From: a candidate division KSB1 bacterium
Lineage (GTDB): Bacteria > Zhuqueibacterota > Zhuqueibacteria > Zhuqueibacterales > Zhuqueibacteraceae
Assembly: GCA_034506255.1 (NCBI GenBank)
Contig: JAPDPX010000003.1
Span: forward strand, 124,001-188,000
Length of the DNA: 64,000 bases
Direction: 5' to 3'
The translations under genes were made by a program, and so were the position numbers. Under the pieces are notes generated by a model. The model did no database searches and had not been told where the DNA came from. It was given only the letters and a program-made list of their open reading frames with translations. Shown piece after piece: positions 26,657 to 36,049 of this stretch. The number at the start of each line of letters is the position of its first letter. The stretch's first letter is position 1.

Positions 26657-27391
26657 TCAGCTTTCCCGCAAGAGCGTGAAAACCATTTTGCGCTTGTTAC
26701 GCGCCAGCGTGCGCATGCGCGGCACGGATTCAAACGCCTCCAGAAATTTCTGATAGGCCTGCCAGCGCTCGCGATATTCGAGATCATTTTTGATGCGCTC
26801 CCGGATGCGTCGATCGTTTGTTTCCACGCGGACAAAGGCGGGATACATGCGCAGTGTTTCCTCCCACAGCTCGAGCGAGCGCGGGCTGAAAAAATGCGCG
26901 GAGAGGGCGGCAATTTCCTCATAGGCCTCCAGCAGGGCACGACGCTGTGCCGACTGCTGGGCGGCCAGTCGTTTATGTGCAATCCCCAGGGCGAAAGTGA
27001 CTGCCGGAATGCGCTCGCGGTCACTGCCTTCCTGGCGCCACTGGTTCACCAGGCCGGCGCCCGGACCCCTGCACCATTTCAGATAGCGCCGCGCCACAGT
27101 AATGGCCTCCTCCAGATAAATCCTGGCTTCGCGTAGGGGCAGCCGGTCGGCGGCGTGCATGCAGGCATCGATGTATTCGAACAAGAAACGCTCCTGCAGC
27201 GCCAACGAGGCACGCTCGAACAGTTGCCCCTCGGCATGTTTCTGAAAACAGGTGCGGATGGCAGCACGCGGACTGCCTTCCTGCCGCAACTGTGTCGCTT
27301 TGGCGAGGACTTCCGCCAGGCTGCGTTCGTTTTGAGAAGCGGCCCAAGCCGTTGTCAGCAGGGACAGCGCAGCCGTGATCAACCGGGCCAT
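26657..27391 (-). CDS. exported helical protein of unknown function
   Basis: The 244-residue product has a signal peptide (MARLITAALSLLTTAWAAS). The mature part is almost entirely charged and helical (ATQLRQEGSPRAAIRTC, EARIYLEEAITVARRYLKW, RRIRERIKNDLEYRERWQAY) and resembles repeat-type scaffold proteins, without clear TPR consensus. The start is chosen at the signal peptide; a longer frame reaches 27463. It is followed after 13 bp by the membrane protein gene, and the two probably act together at the envelope. Confidence 0.65.
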   Translation of the reverse strand: MARLITAALSLLTTAWAASQNERSLAEVLAKATQLRQEGSPRAAIRTCFQKHAEGQLFERASLALQERFLFEYIDACMHAADRLPLREARIYLEEAITVARRYLKWCRGPGAGLVNQWRQEGSDRERIPAVTFALGIAHKRLAAQQSAQRRALLEAYEEIAALSAHFFSPRSLELWEETLRMYPAFVRVETNDRRIRERIKNDLEYRERWQAYQKFLEAFESVPRMRTLARNKRKMVFTLLRES

Positions 27392-27666
27392 AGCAGCCGG
27401 CGGGCGCCGGAGCGCGAAGCGCGGGGAAATAGAGGGAGAGAGAAGAATTGCAATCACCGCCACCTGACCCCTGTGATAAGGTGAGCAGCTTGGTCAAAAA
27501 TTTCGTGCAATATAGCCAAATCGGCCGGACAATGCAATTGCAGAGTTGCCAGGTGCCGGGCGTCTTCTTCCGCCGGTCTTCGGCCCAGGGCAGGCACTGC
27601 GTGCGTCCGCTGAATTTTTAATCAACTTCATGCAAAAAACGGCCGCCTGCCATGCGCTGCGACATT

Positions 27667-27742
27667 GCTTCAGAGTGAAACAATATTGCCGGTTTAGTCG
27701 CGCGTCATTGAGAAATTGCCAAGTAAATGTTTCACCTGAAGC
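27667..27742. promoter_or_regulatory. inverted repeat, candidate activator site upstream of the sigma-54 promoter
   Basis: GCTTCAGAGTGAAACA (27667-27682) and TGTTTCACCTGAAGC (27728-27742) are inverted copies with one base gap, 45 bp apart. They sit 30-120 bp upstream of the -24/-12 site, where enhancer-binding proteins usually bind. They could also form a hairpin. Confidence 0.4.
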
Positions 27743-27772
27743 AGCCCCATAACAGGATTGTCACTTGAGCCC

Positions 27773-27788
27773 TGGCATGAGCATTGCT
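27773..27788 (+). promoter_or_regulatory. sigma-54 (-24/-12) promoter of the PTS IIA gene
   Basis: TGGCATGAGCATTGCT fits TGGCACG-N4-TTGCT, with GG (27774-27775) and GC (27786-27787) exactly ten bases apart. Transcription would start near 27799, 67 bp before the ATG. Confidence 0.6.
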
Positions 27789-27865
27789 TGTTCGCAAGCG
27801 GTTCAAAAGGAACGGCTCCCCAACAAGGAAGGCAGTAAACACTTAAGGACTAAGGATTTTTTCTC

Positions 27866-28372
27866 ATGAATGGACGTCAGAGACTTCCGATGCGGTTATC
27901 CGAATATCTTTCCGAAAGCCTGATCCTGCTGGATCTGAACACTGAGAGCAAGATCGAAGCCTTTCGCGCGATGGTTTCAAAGCTGGCGCATGCCAACATC
28001 GTCAGCGAGCCTCAAACCTTCCTCAAAGAAGTGATTGCGCGCGAAGAGATCGAGCCCACCTGCGTGGGCCACGGTATTGCCCTGCCCCATGCCCGCACAC
28101 GCTGCGTGGATCGACCCGTCATCATCATGGCGCGTGCCAAGCGCGGCATCCCCTTCACGCCCACGCCGCAAGATCGGGTGCAACTGATTTTCATGATCGG
28201 CACGCCGGCAGACGCCCCCAACCTCTATCTGCAAGTGCTCTCCCAACTTTGCCGTCTTCTTCGCAACCATGCCTTCCGCGAGCAACTTTTATCCGCCACC
28301 ACGTCCCGGGAAGTTTTGCAGCTCTTGAGCCAGGAGCCGGAGTGCGCGAATGTGAGTCTGGCCGCGGCGTGA
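27866..28372 (+). CDS. PTS EIIA domain protein (PtsN/fructose type)
   Basis: The 168-residue product is a single PTS EIIA-2 domain. The active-site His75 lies in GHGIALPHARTR, the family signature. The rest fits: LSEYLSESLILLDL at the start, FLKEVIAREEIEPTCVG, and VQLIFMIGTP. EIIA-Ntr proteins pass or sense phosphate from NPr and regulate nitrogen, potassium or envelope functions rather than transport sugar. No EIIB/EIIC, rpoN or hprK gene is seen nearby. The promoter is of the sigma-54 type, which fits a nitrogen-type regulatory EIIA. The ATG at 27866 is taken; ATG 27890 is the alternative. Confidence 0.87.
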   Translation: MNGRQRLPMRLSEYLSESLILLDLNTESKIEAFRAMVSKLAHANIVSEPQTFLKEVIAREEIEPTCVGHGIALPHARTRCVDRPVIIMARAKRGIPFTPTPQDRVQLIFMIGTPADAPNLYLQVLSQLCRLLRNHAFREQLLSATTSREVLQLLSQEPECANVSLAAA

Positions 28373-28834
28373 TGCCGTGGTGCCGCAACAGAGTTGTGTT
28401 TGCAGGCATTTTTCTCGAAGCTCGCCGCGACCGCTGTGCATGATATTTTACCCGGCCCATATTTGTCCCGCTGCATGCCAACCGCCCCGGCGCCTGCCAA
28501 ACTTGTATGAGACGGACGCGTGTTCCTGAAAAAGCGCCCGGGGAGTGATGCTTTGGCGCGACCTTCTCCCTCACAAGCAAGCTGCAGTCATCCCGCGGCC
28601 CGGCCGCCTGCCATCAAGCGCGCGAAGTTGCGCGTGGTGTGCCTGCGCTTCATTCCAATTTGCGTGTGCGTGTGAACCTTCGCTTTGGCACAGAGGGTTG
28701 CAAAGTGAGCAGCGCAGGCAGCAATATCACAGCGGAAAAAAATCGCCCTCCCCATCCATCCCGCGCTTGTACTTTCCCCAAATTCTGTTAAATTGCGCGC
28801 TCAGGCTCACGCATCCGTTGTTGGAGAAAGACAC
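28373..28834. other. 462-bp gap upstream of the OmpA-type gene
   Basis: Nothing but a probable promoter at 28767-28794 was recognised; the rest has no clear coding frame or repeat. Confidence 0.45.
28767..28794 (+). promoter_or_regulatory. candidate sigma-70 promoter
   Basis: TTGTAC, a 16-bp spacer and TAAATT lie 40 bp upstream of the ATG at 28835. Confidence 0.4.
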
Positions 28835-29872
28835 ATGATTGCTTTGCCTAAAAGCCGCGGCGGATGGCTGGGGCTGCTGCTGGCGTGCGCCAGCCTGCAG
28901 GCGCAACCCCTGCCCCGCGCGCCGATTGATTGGACCAGCTACGATTACATGCCCGGCCATCAGGTTTTGTTTTATGATGATTTTTCCGGCGACCGGCCCG
29001 GCGATCCGCCCGCTGCCTGGTCAATGCAGCCGCAAAACGCCAAGGTGCGCGTGTTGCAAATCAGCAGGCAGTTTTGGCTGCATGCGCAGGATCGGGTGAC
29101 GCTCGCTCCCCTCGAACTCAAGCTACCGCCGCAATTCACGGTGGAGATGGATTTCAACGTCACGCCCCAGGGTTACAGCGGCCGTTACCGTCTGGACTTC
29201 ATCGGTGCCGCGGAGGACGACTGGCTTTCCCTCGCCCTGGAACCGCCTTCCTTCTTTTTCAGCATGTCATCCGGCCTGACTTCAGAAAAAAACCTGGATC
29301 TCACCGGCGGCCCGCATCATCTTGCCGTCCAGGTGGATGGCAGCAGCCTGAAATGCTATGTGGACGATGAGCGTGTGCTCAACCTCCCCAAAAGCAGCGA
29401 TTTCAAAGCCAGCCGTTTGCAGCTTTTACTCGCCGGCGCGGATGAGGAAGACGCCGGCGATGACAAGTGCTGGTTCACCAACTTCACCGTTGCCGCCGGC
29501 CCGGCACCGTTCTCGAACCAGCTCAACAGTTCGGGCAAGATCGTGGCTTATGGCATCTCGTTCGAAGCAGGCAAAGCCACCATTCTGCCACGCTCCACCC
29601 CCACCCTCAAGCAATTGGCCGATCTCCTGCGCGCCGATGCCACGTTGAACATCTCCATCGAATGCCATGACAACGAACTGGAATCGGAAAGCGACAACGT
29701 CAAACTGTCGCAGGCGCGCGCCGAAGCTCTCAAAGATCACCTCATCGCACAATACCGGATTCCCGAACAACAGCTCAGCACCAAAGGCTGGGGTGAGACC
29801 CGGCCGCTCAGCGATGTCAACACGGTCGAGAGTAAAAAGGTGAATCAGCGCGTCGAGTTTATTCGAAAATGA
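28835..29872 (+). CDS. exported protein with C-terminal OmpA-like peptidoglycan-binding domain
   Basis: The 345-residue protein has a signal peptide (cleavage near ASLQAQ), a beta-rich N-terminal domain of about 190 residues that starts VLFYDDFSGDRPGDPP and looks like a LamG/concanavalin-type sandwich (FTVEMDFNVTPQGYSGRYRL, HLAVQVDGSSLKCYVDDERV), and a C-terminal OmpA domain (about 240-345): GISFEAGKATILPRS, DNVKLSQARAEALKDHL, GWGETRPLSD, NQRVEFIRK. It is expected in the periplasm or outer membrane, bound to peptidoglycan. GGAGAAAG upstream supports the start. The next gene overlaps its stop by four bases. Confidence 0.82.
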   Translation: MIALPKSRGGWLGLLLACASLQAQPLPRAPIDWTSYDYMPGHQVLFYDDFSGDRPGDPPAAWSMQPQNAKVRVLQISRQFWLHAQDRVTLAPLELKLPPQFTVEMDFNVTPQGYSGRYRLDFIGAAEDDWLSLALEPPSFFFSMSSGLTSEKNLDLTGGPHHLAVQVDGSSLKCYVDDERVLNLPKSSDFKASRLQLLLAGADEEDAGDDKCWFTNFTVAAGPAPFSNQLNSSGKIVAYGISFEAGKATILPRSTPTLKQLADLLRADATLNISIECHDNELESESDNVKLSQARAEALKDHLIAQYRIPEQQLSTKGWGETRPLSDVNTVESKKVNQRVEFIRK

Positions 29873-30330
29873 CGAAATCTTGCGCCGGCGCGCACACGGG
29901 CACGCCAGCCCGGCTCCTCGCGGTTTGGCCGGCACCGCGGAAACGGTTCGAGGCATGCGCGATCACCGCCCTGCGCCTGATGGTGATGAGCGTGGTTTTG
30001 CTGCTGCCAGGCTGCCAGCGTGAGCCGAAGAACCCGCTGCTGGACGCCGCCCAATTCGCCGAAGTGTATGTCGGCCTGTTGCAGGCAGCCGAACTGGATT
30101 CCCTGACGCCGGCAGTGGCCGATTCGATCCTGGCGGCACACGGCTGTGACCGGCGCATGCTGCAGGCCGCTGCGGCACACTACCGCGCGCATCCCGAATT
30201 GTGGCAGGAAGTAATGAATCAGGCAATACCGCTTCTGGAAGAAAAAGTGCGGGCCGCGCAACAGCGTGCGCATCCCGATTCCTCCCTCACCCTGCCCGCG
30301 ATCGAACCCGCGGTTCAAGGAAGACAGTAG
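29869..30330 (+). CDS. small lipoprotein, DUF4296-like
   Basis: The 153-residue product starts at an ATGA overlap with the OmpA-type gene and has a hydrophobic segment ending in a lipobox (VVLLLPGC). The mature part (AQFAEVYVGLLQAAELD, AHYRAHPELWQEVMNQAIPLLEEK) is helical and resembles DUF4296, small lipoproteins of FCB bacteria with the same HPELW-type pattern. The function is unknown. The start could also be the ATG at 29980, which gives a more usual signal length. Coupling suggests joint production with the OmpA-domain protein. Confidence 0.6.
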   Translation: MTKSCAGAHTGTPARLLAVWPAPRKRFEACAITALRLMVMSVVLLLPGCQREPKNPLLDAAQFAEVYVGLLQAAELDSLTPAVADSILAAHGCDRRMLQAAAAHYRAHPELWQEVMNQAIPLLEEKVRAAQQRAHPDSSLTLPAIEPAVQGRQ

Positions 30331-30369
30331 ACGATGAGATGAGACAGAACACAAGGAGACGGTTTCGCT

Positions 30370-31458
30370 ATGCAAAAACTTCGTGCTGCGACTTTGGCCA
30401 TTCTGCTGGTGCTTGGCTCGTTGTGCGTTTGCCTGCCGGCGGAACGTCCGCCCAGGAACATCATTCTCTTCATCGGTGACGGTATGGGCGTCGCCCAGGT
30501 GACCGCCGGCAAGACGGTCAAAGGCACGCTTCACCTCGAAGAATTTTCCGTTGTCGGCCTGATGACCACTCATGCGGCGGACGAGTATGTGACCGATTCG
30601 GCCGCCGGTGCGACCGCGCTGGCGGCAGGCATCAAAACCTACAACAAGGCCATCGGTGTTGATGTGAACAAGCAACCGGTGAAAACCGTGCTGGAATATG
30701 CGGCGGAAAAAGGCAAGGCCACGGGACTGGTGGTGACCAGTACGATCACGCATGCCACGCCCGCCGCCTTTGCCGCGCATGTCGATGACCGCGGCAAGAA
30801 CAACGAGATTGCCGAACAACTGGCGCAGGCTCGAATCGATGTCATGCTCGGTGGCGGCTGGGGCTCTTTCACCCCCAAATCACAGATTGGCGGCCAGCGC
30901 GATGACCAACGGGATTGGTGGGCGGCAATGGCCAAAGACCGTGTCGCCATTCGCACGCCCGCCGAGTTTCAAAAACTGGCCACCCCCGCCCGGCTCGTCG
31001 GCCTGTTTGACCCCGGGCATTTGCCCGCTGCCGCCAAACGGGAAGTGAGTCTGCCAGCCATGACCCGCAAGGCCATTGACATTCTCTCCCAAAACCGCAA
31101 AGGCTTTTTTTTGATGGTGGAAGGTTCGCAAATCGACTGGAGCGGCCATGACAATGACAGCGACGGCATCATCGCCGAAATGATCGATTTTGATGACGCC
31201 GTCGGCGTTGGGCTGGAGTTTGCCAAAAACAACCATGAAACACTGATCGTCGTGACCGCCGATCATGAGACTGGTGGCTACAGCCTGCTCGACGGGTCGG
31301 TTGACGGGAAGAAAATCAGCCGGACCGCCTTCACCACCAAAGGCCATACCGGTGTGATGGTCCCGATCTTTGCTTTTGGTCCGGGCAGTGCGGTGTTCGG
31401 CGGCATTCGCGACAACACTTTCGTGGGCCGCAAGTTGATCGAATACGTAACCCAATAG
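30370..31458 (+). CDS. phoA: alkaline phosphatase, PhoA family
   Basis: The 362-residue protein has a signal peptide (LAILLVLGSLCVCLPA), then the PhoA core: IILFIGDGMG, TDSAAGATALA (the nucleophile Ser at about 76), TSTITHATPAAFAAHV, FFLMVEGSQIDWSGHDND, VVTADHETGGY, and a C-terminal HTGVMVPIFAFGPG. These match the metal and nucleophile sites of the E. coli enzyme, which releases phosphate from monoesters in the periplasm. It is shorter than E. coli PhoA (about 450 residues) but close to many bacterial homologues. AAGGAG lies 11 bp upstream of the ATG. No pho box was recognised; a second extracytoplasmic phosphatase (PhoD type) is at 15930. Confidence 0.9.
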   Translation: MQKLRAATLAILLVLGSLCVCLPAERPPRNIILFIGDGMGVAQVTAGKTVKGTLHLEEFSVVGLMTTHAADEYVTDSAAGATALAAGIKTYNKAIGVDVNKQPVKTVLEYAAEKGKATGLVVTSTITHATPAAFAAHVDDRGKNNEIAEQLAQARIDVMLGGGWGSFTPKSQIGGQRDDQRDWWAAMAKDRVAIRTPAEFQKLATPARLVGLFDPGHLPAAAKREVSLPAMTRKAIDILSQNRKGFFLMVEGSQIDWSGHDNDSDGIIAEMIDFDDAVGVGLEFAKNNHETLIVVTADHETGGYSLLDGSVDGKKISRTAFTTKGHTGVMVPIFAFGPGSAVFGGIRDNTFVGRKLIEYVTQ

Positions 31459-31528
31459 CCGGCCGGCGCGGCGGCGGATGGTTGCGGTGCGCCGCCCGGC
31501 TGGCTTGTGGGCGGAACGGCGGGTGATC

Positions 31529-33079
31529 ATGGTAGCAAGGGGCAATCCCGTGATTTTGCGACGAACAAAGATCGTGTGCACCCTCGGGCCGGCGAGTGAA
31601 ACGGCGGAACAAATTGCCGGGTTGATCGCCGCCGGCATGAACGTGGCGCGTCTGAATTTCTCTCATGGCACACATGAGGAACATCAGCAGCGCATCAATC
31701 TCATTCGTGTTGCAGCCGCCACTGCCGCACAGCCGGTGGCGATTTTGCAGGATCTGGCCGGCCCGAAGGTTCGCATCGGCACGCTGCGCGAGCCGGTCAC
31801 CCTCGTGGAAGGCGCGATCTTCACGCTCACCAACCGCCCCGTGGACGGCAATGAACGGGAAGTCTCGATCTCGGTGGCGGATCTGCCGGAACAAGTGCAG
31901 GTGGGCGACATGATTCTGCTCGCTGATGGCGCCCTCGAGCTGCGGGTCTTGCACGCGGATCGGCACGACATCACCTGTCGCGTGCTCACGGGCGGACAGT
32001 TAACCTCCCACAAAGGCATCAATCTCCCCAACCGTTCGTTGCGCGTGCACGGCTTGACGCAAAAGGACAGGGAGGATTTGCGCTTCGGGTTGCAGGCCGG
32101 GGTCGATTATGTGGCCATGTCCTTCGTGCGGCAGGCGGCAGACATCGAAGAGTTGCGTGCGCTGATGCAGCACTTTGGCCGGGTGGTGCCGATTATTGCC
32201 AAAATCGAGAAGCACGAGGCGTTGGAGAACATCGACGCAATCCTTGCGGTGAGCGACGGTCTGATGGTGGCACGCGGGGATTTGGCGGTGGAGACCGCGC
32301 TCGAGCGCGTGCCGCTGGTGCAGAAAAACCTGATCGAGAAATGCAACCAGCTCGGCAAACCGGTGATCACCGCCACCCAGATGTTGAAGTCCATGGTCGA
32401 AAATCCCCGCCCCACGCGCGCCGAAGCCGCGGATGTGGCCAACGCCGTGTTCGACGGCACCGATGCCGTGATGTTGTCAGAGGAGACGGCGGTGGGCCAG
32501 TATCCGCTGGAGACGGTGCGAGTGATGGATCGCATTCTGCGTGCCGCGGAAACGCGCCTGACCGTGAAAAACTGGCTGCCGGTGGAACGCACGCGCGGTG
32601 AGGTGACGGTGCCGGCGGCCATCAGTCATGCGGTGGCGGCCATCGCCGTGGATTTGAAAGTGGCGGCCATTCTCACGCCAACGCAATCGGGCGCGACGGC
32701 GCGCATGATCGCTCGCTACCGCCCCATGGTGCCGATCGTGGCGATCACGCCGGTGCTGGCCACGGCCCGGCAGTTGGCGCAGGTGTGGGGCGTTTATCCC
32801 GTCCATATCGAACGCGAATACGAACACACCGACGAGTTGATCGCCAAGTGCAAGGAAATCGCCCTTTCTCACGGCCTGGTTCAGCCGGGCGAGAAAGTGG
32901 TGATTGCCGCGGGCCTGCCGCCGGGCGCAAGCAGCAAGACCAATCTGCTGAAAGTGGAGGTGGTGGAGGAGGCGGCCGAAGCGGGTCAATTCCCGCTGGC
33001 AGACGCATCCCAAAGAGTGAACCGCGGGGGCGAGATGAATAAACACCATACAACGACTGGTGGCCCCCGGCGGTTTTAA
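31529..33079 (+). CDS. pyk: pyruvate kinase
   Basis: The 516-residue product has the pyruvate kinase motifs: RRTKIVCTLGPAS at the start, MNVARLNFSHG, QDLAGPKVRIG, KDREDLRFGLQAGVDYVAMSFVR, IIAKIEKHEALEN, MVARGDLAVE (about 245), ATQMLKSM and LSEETAVGQYP. It turns phosphoenolpyruvate and ADP into pyruvate and ATP in the cytoplasm. An A/B/C domain layout is intact; after the C domain, a 30-residue tail (AEAGQFPLADASQR to GGPRRF) is not conserved. ATG 31529 fits the usual family length; GTG 31523 and ATG 31478 are in frame. Enolase follows after 270 bp, so two adjacent glycolytic steps are together. Confidence 0.93.
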   Translation: MVARGNPVILRRTKIVCTLGPASETAEQIAGLIAAGMNVARLNFSHGTHEEHQQRINLIRVAAATAAQPVAILQDLAGPKVRIGTLREPVTLVEGAIFTLTNRPVDGNEREVSISVADLPEQVQVGDMILLADGALELRVLHADRHDITCRVLTGGQLTSHKGINLPNRSLRVHGLTQKDREDLRFGLQAGVDYVAMSFVRQAADIEELRALMQHFGRVVPIIAKIEKHEALENIDAILAVSDGLMVARGDLAVETALERVPLVQKNLIEKCNQLGKPVITATQMLKSMVENPRPTRAEAADVANAVFDGTDAVMLSEETAVGQYPLETVRVMDRILRAAETRLTVKNWLPVERTRGEVTVPAAISHAVAAIAVDLKVAAILTPTQSGATARMIARYRPMVPIVAITPVLATARQLAQVWGVYPVHIEREYEHTDELIAKCKEIALSHGLVQPGEKVVIAAGLPPGASSKTNLLKVEVVEEAAEAGQFPLADASQRVNRGGEMNKHHTTTGGPRRF

Positions 33080-33222
33080 AGTGTGCCCGGTGAGTAATTG
33101 GGCAAACCATGTCGAATTCATCGATCGCGATCGCTGCAGACACGAGGCAAAATTCGACTTGAGAATCATCTGACCGAGTGATGACGATGGGAAATTTTCC
33201 ACGCTGCGCAGACTGGATTTGA

Positions 33223-34635
<1,413 letters not shown>

Positions 34636-34940
34636 TCTTGCAACAGGAACAATCCGAGGCATCCGGCGCAGGGAAATGGCTGCCCGGCTGTTTCCATGTC
34701 GCGGAATTATATGGTACGCTGTCCGCCTGCCCTGCTGCGGTTGGATCTCGGGAATTTCATCCGGCCGCGGGCACGGTGGCGATGGCCAGCGGCAAAACCA
34801 GTCATCACGCATCGGCTCGCGCCGGCTGCTGCGAAAAAACGGATTGCATTTCTGGGGGAGAATTTTACATTACGATTCACATTTTTGGCCGGCGCCCGCT
34901 CAACGGGCGGAAACGCTCACCTTGCACGGCAGGAGCATTC
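34636..34940. other. 305-bp gap between enolase and ferredoxin genes
   Basis: No gene seen. Short inverted repeats occur (GCCCG/CGGGC near 34895). AGGAG at 34931 serves the ferredoxin gene. Confidence 0.45.
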
Positions 34941-35333
34941 ATGGCGCTGAAAGATCCCAAGTACGACAAGCCGATTCAGTTGCGCAAGACACGGCGGCCC
35001 AAGCAGCTCGCGGTGATCAACCAAGCCGGCTGCACGGGCTGCATGGTGTGCATCGATTTTTGTCCGCCCGATTGCATCGTGGTGGTGCCCGGACCGGATC
35101 CGAACAATCCCACTGTGCACAAGCTCGTCGAAGTGGATCTCACCCGCTGCATCGGCTGCACACTGTGCGCGAAATACTGCCCGTGGGAAACCATCGCGAT
35201 GCTGGACTTCAATGAGGCCTATCAAAAAGCCGAAGAATGGACCATCCGCTCCGTGCTCGGTGAAATCATCGAGCCGGTACCGCCTGCGGCCGGCGCCCCC
35301 GCACGCCGCGCAGCTCACGCCGAAGCTGAGTGA
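34941..35333 (+). CDS. two-cluster 4Fe-4S ferredoxin
   Basis: The 130-residue product has two C-x2-C-x2-C-x3-C motifs: CTGCMVCIDFC and CIGCTLCAKYC, each with the following Pro typical of bacterial 2[4Fe-4S] ferredoxins (CPPDC, CPWE). It is soluble and carries electrons at low potential. A basic N-terminus (YDKPIQLRKTRRPK) and an Ala-rich tail frame the cluster domain. AGGAG five bases upstream supports the start. Its electron donor or acceptor is not evident from the neighbours. Its 3' end overlaps the DUF309 gene. Confidence 0.88.
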   Translation: MALKDPKYDKPIQLRKTRRPKQLAVINQAGCTGCMVCIDFCPPDCIVVVPGPDPNNPTVHKLVEVDLTRCIGCTLCAKYCPWETIAMLDFNEAYQKAEEWTIRSVLGEIIEPVPPAAGAPARRAAHAEAE

Positions 35334-35751
35334 GCAGGATCGCGACGACCTTGCCCGCGGCGTGGCGTTGTTCAATGCCGGCGCGTATTGGGAGGCGCAC
35401 GAAGTCTGGGAGCAAATTTGGCGTCGCCACCCGGAAGCCTGGCGTTTCTTTGTGCAGGGTTTGATTCAAGCGGCAGCCGCGCATCATCAAATCCGTCGGC
35501 GCATCCGCCACGGTGCACTCAAGCATCTCGAAAATGCGCTGGTCAAACTGGCGGTGGCACCGCCTGATTTCGCCGGTCTGGCTCTTGCGGCATTCCGGGA
35601 GTATTTGCAGACGCTGCTGCAGGCCATCGCCGCGGCGCCTGAGGATGACCAGGCATGGGCGAAGCAACCTCTGCAGCCACTGCGCTGGCATCAGCCGGAG
35701 GTGCGCCCGCCGGGAATGACCTCTGATGACACGGCTGGGACGCCGCAGTGA
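35260..35751 (+). CDS. DUF309 family protein
   Basis: The conserved core FNAGAYWEAHEVWEQIW, followed by FFVQGLIQAAAAHH and a helical repeat (HGALKHLENALVKL), is that of DUF309, a family of small helical proteins of unknown function, often annotated near metabolic genes. The start is not clear: GTG 35260 and ATG 35212 both lie inside the ferredoxin gene and neither has a clear ribosome binding site. The conserved part begins only at about 35335, right after the ferredoxin stop, so the N-terminal 25 residues may not be real. Confidence 0.7.
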   Translation: MKSSSRYRLRPAPPHAAQLTPKLSEQDRDDLARGVALFNAGAYWEAHEVWEQIWRRHPEAWRFFVQGLIQAAAAHHQIRRRIRHGALKHLENALVKLAVAPPDFAGLALAAFREYLQTLLQAIAAAPEDDQAWAKQPLQPLRWHQPEVRPPGMTSDDTAGTPQ

Positions 35752-35817
35752 AAACTCCCCAAGGGAGATGTTTTGACGTGGCCTCTCGTCCCAAAAGGTG
35801 CCACACCTGGTTGTGAA

Positions 35818-35865
35818 CAAAAGGCCTTGGAGCGCAGAATGAAGCGCCAAGGCCTTTTGTTTTTG
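35818..35865 (+). terminator. intrinsic terminator
   Basis: CAAAAGGCCTTGG (35818-35830) and CCAAGGCCTTTTG (35847-35859) form a perfect 13-bp stem, extended by GCGC pairing, followed by a T run. The A run on the other side allows use from both strands. Confidence 0.85.
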
Positions 35866-35885
35866 ACTGCAAATGCAGGGCCAAT

Positions 35886-35913
35886 TGTTACAACGAATTG
35901 TTTTTCTGTAACA
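35886..35913. promoter_or_regulatory. inverted repeat upstream of hrcA
   Basis: TGTTACA (35886-35892) and TGTAACA (35907-35913) are exact inverted copies 14 bp apart, 30 bp upstream of the -35 box. This is not the CIRCE operator. Confidence 0.35.
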
Positions 35914-35942
35914 TCCTGCCGGTTGCCCGGGGGAATTTTTGC

Positions 35943-35971
35943 TTGACTAGCGGAAGCAAATGTAGTATCTT
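35943..35971 (+). promoter_or_regulatory. candidate sigma-70 promoter of the hrcA operon
   Basis: TTGACT, a 17-bp spacer and TATCTT lie about 80 bp upstream of hrcA. Confidence 0.5.
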
Positions 35972-36049
35972 CCCCGGCCAAAACCCAAATTTTGTTGACC
36001 ATCGCCGCCATTCATGCCTGAGAATATCATCGAATCCATTTAACAAAAA

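Larger units (their letters stand above)
27392..27865. other. 474-bp regulatory region upstream of the PTS IIA gene
   Basis: No gene. It holds a 15-16-bp imperfect inverted repeat (27667-27742) and a -24/-12 promoter (27773-27788), listed separately. Confidence 0.55.

Noticed and set aside
25900..27024. N-terminal extension of the membrane protein to 27024
   Set aside because: The first 127 codons overlap the upstream exported helical protein out of frame and read as an Arg/Ser/Pro-rich shadow.
33115..33160. Replication or HIP1-type signal (GCGATCGC)
   Set aside because: A single GCGATCGC within an inverted GTCGAATT/AATTCGAC is not enough to support a function.
35881..36049. CIRCE operator upstream of hrcA
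   Set aside because: TTAGCACTC and GAGTGCTAA are not present, even with two mismatches, as far as I can see.
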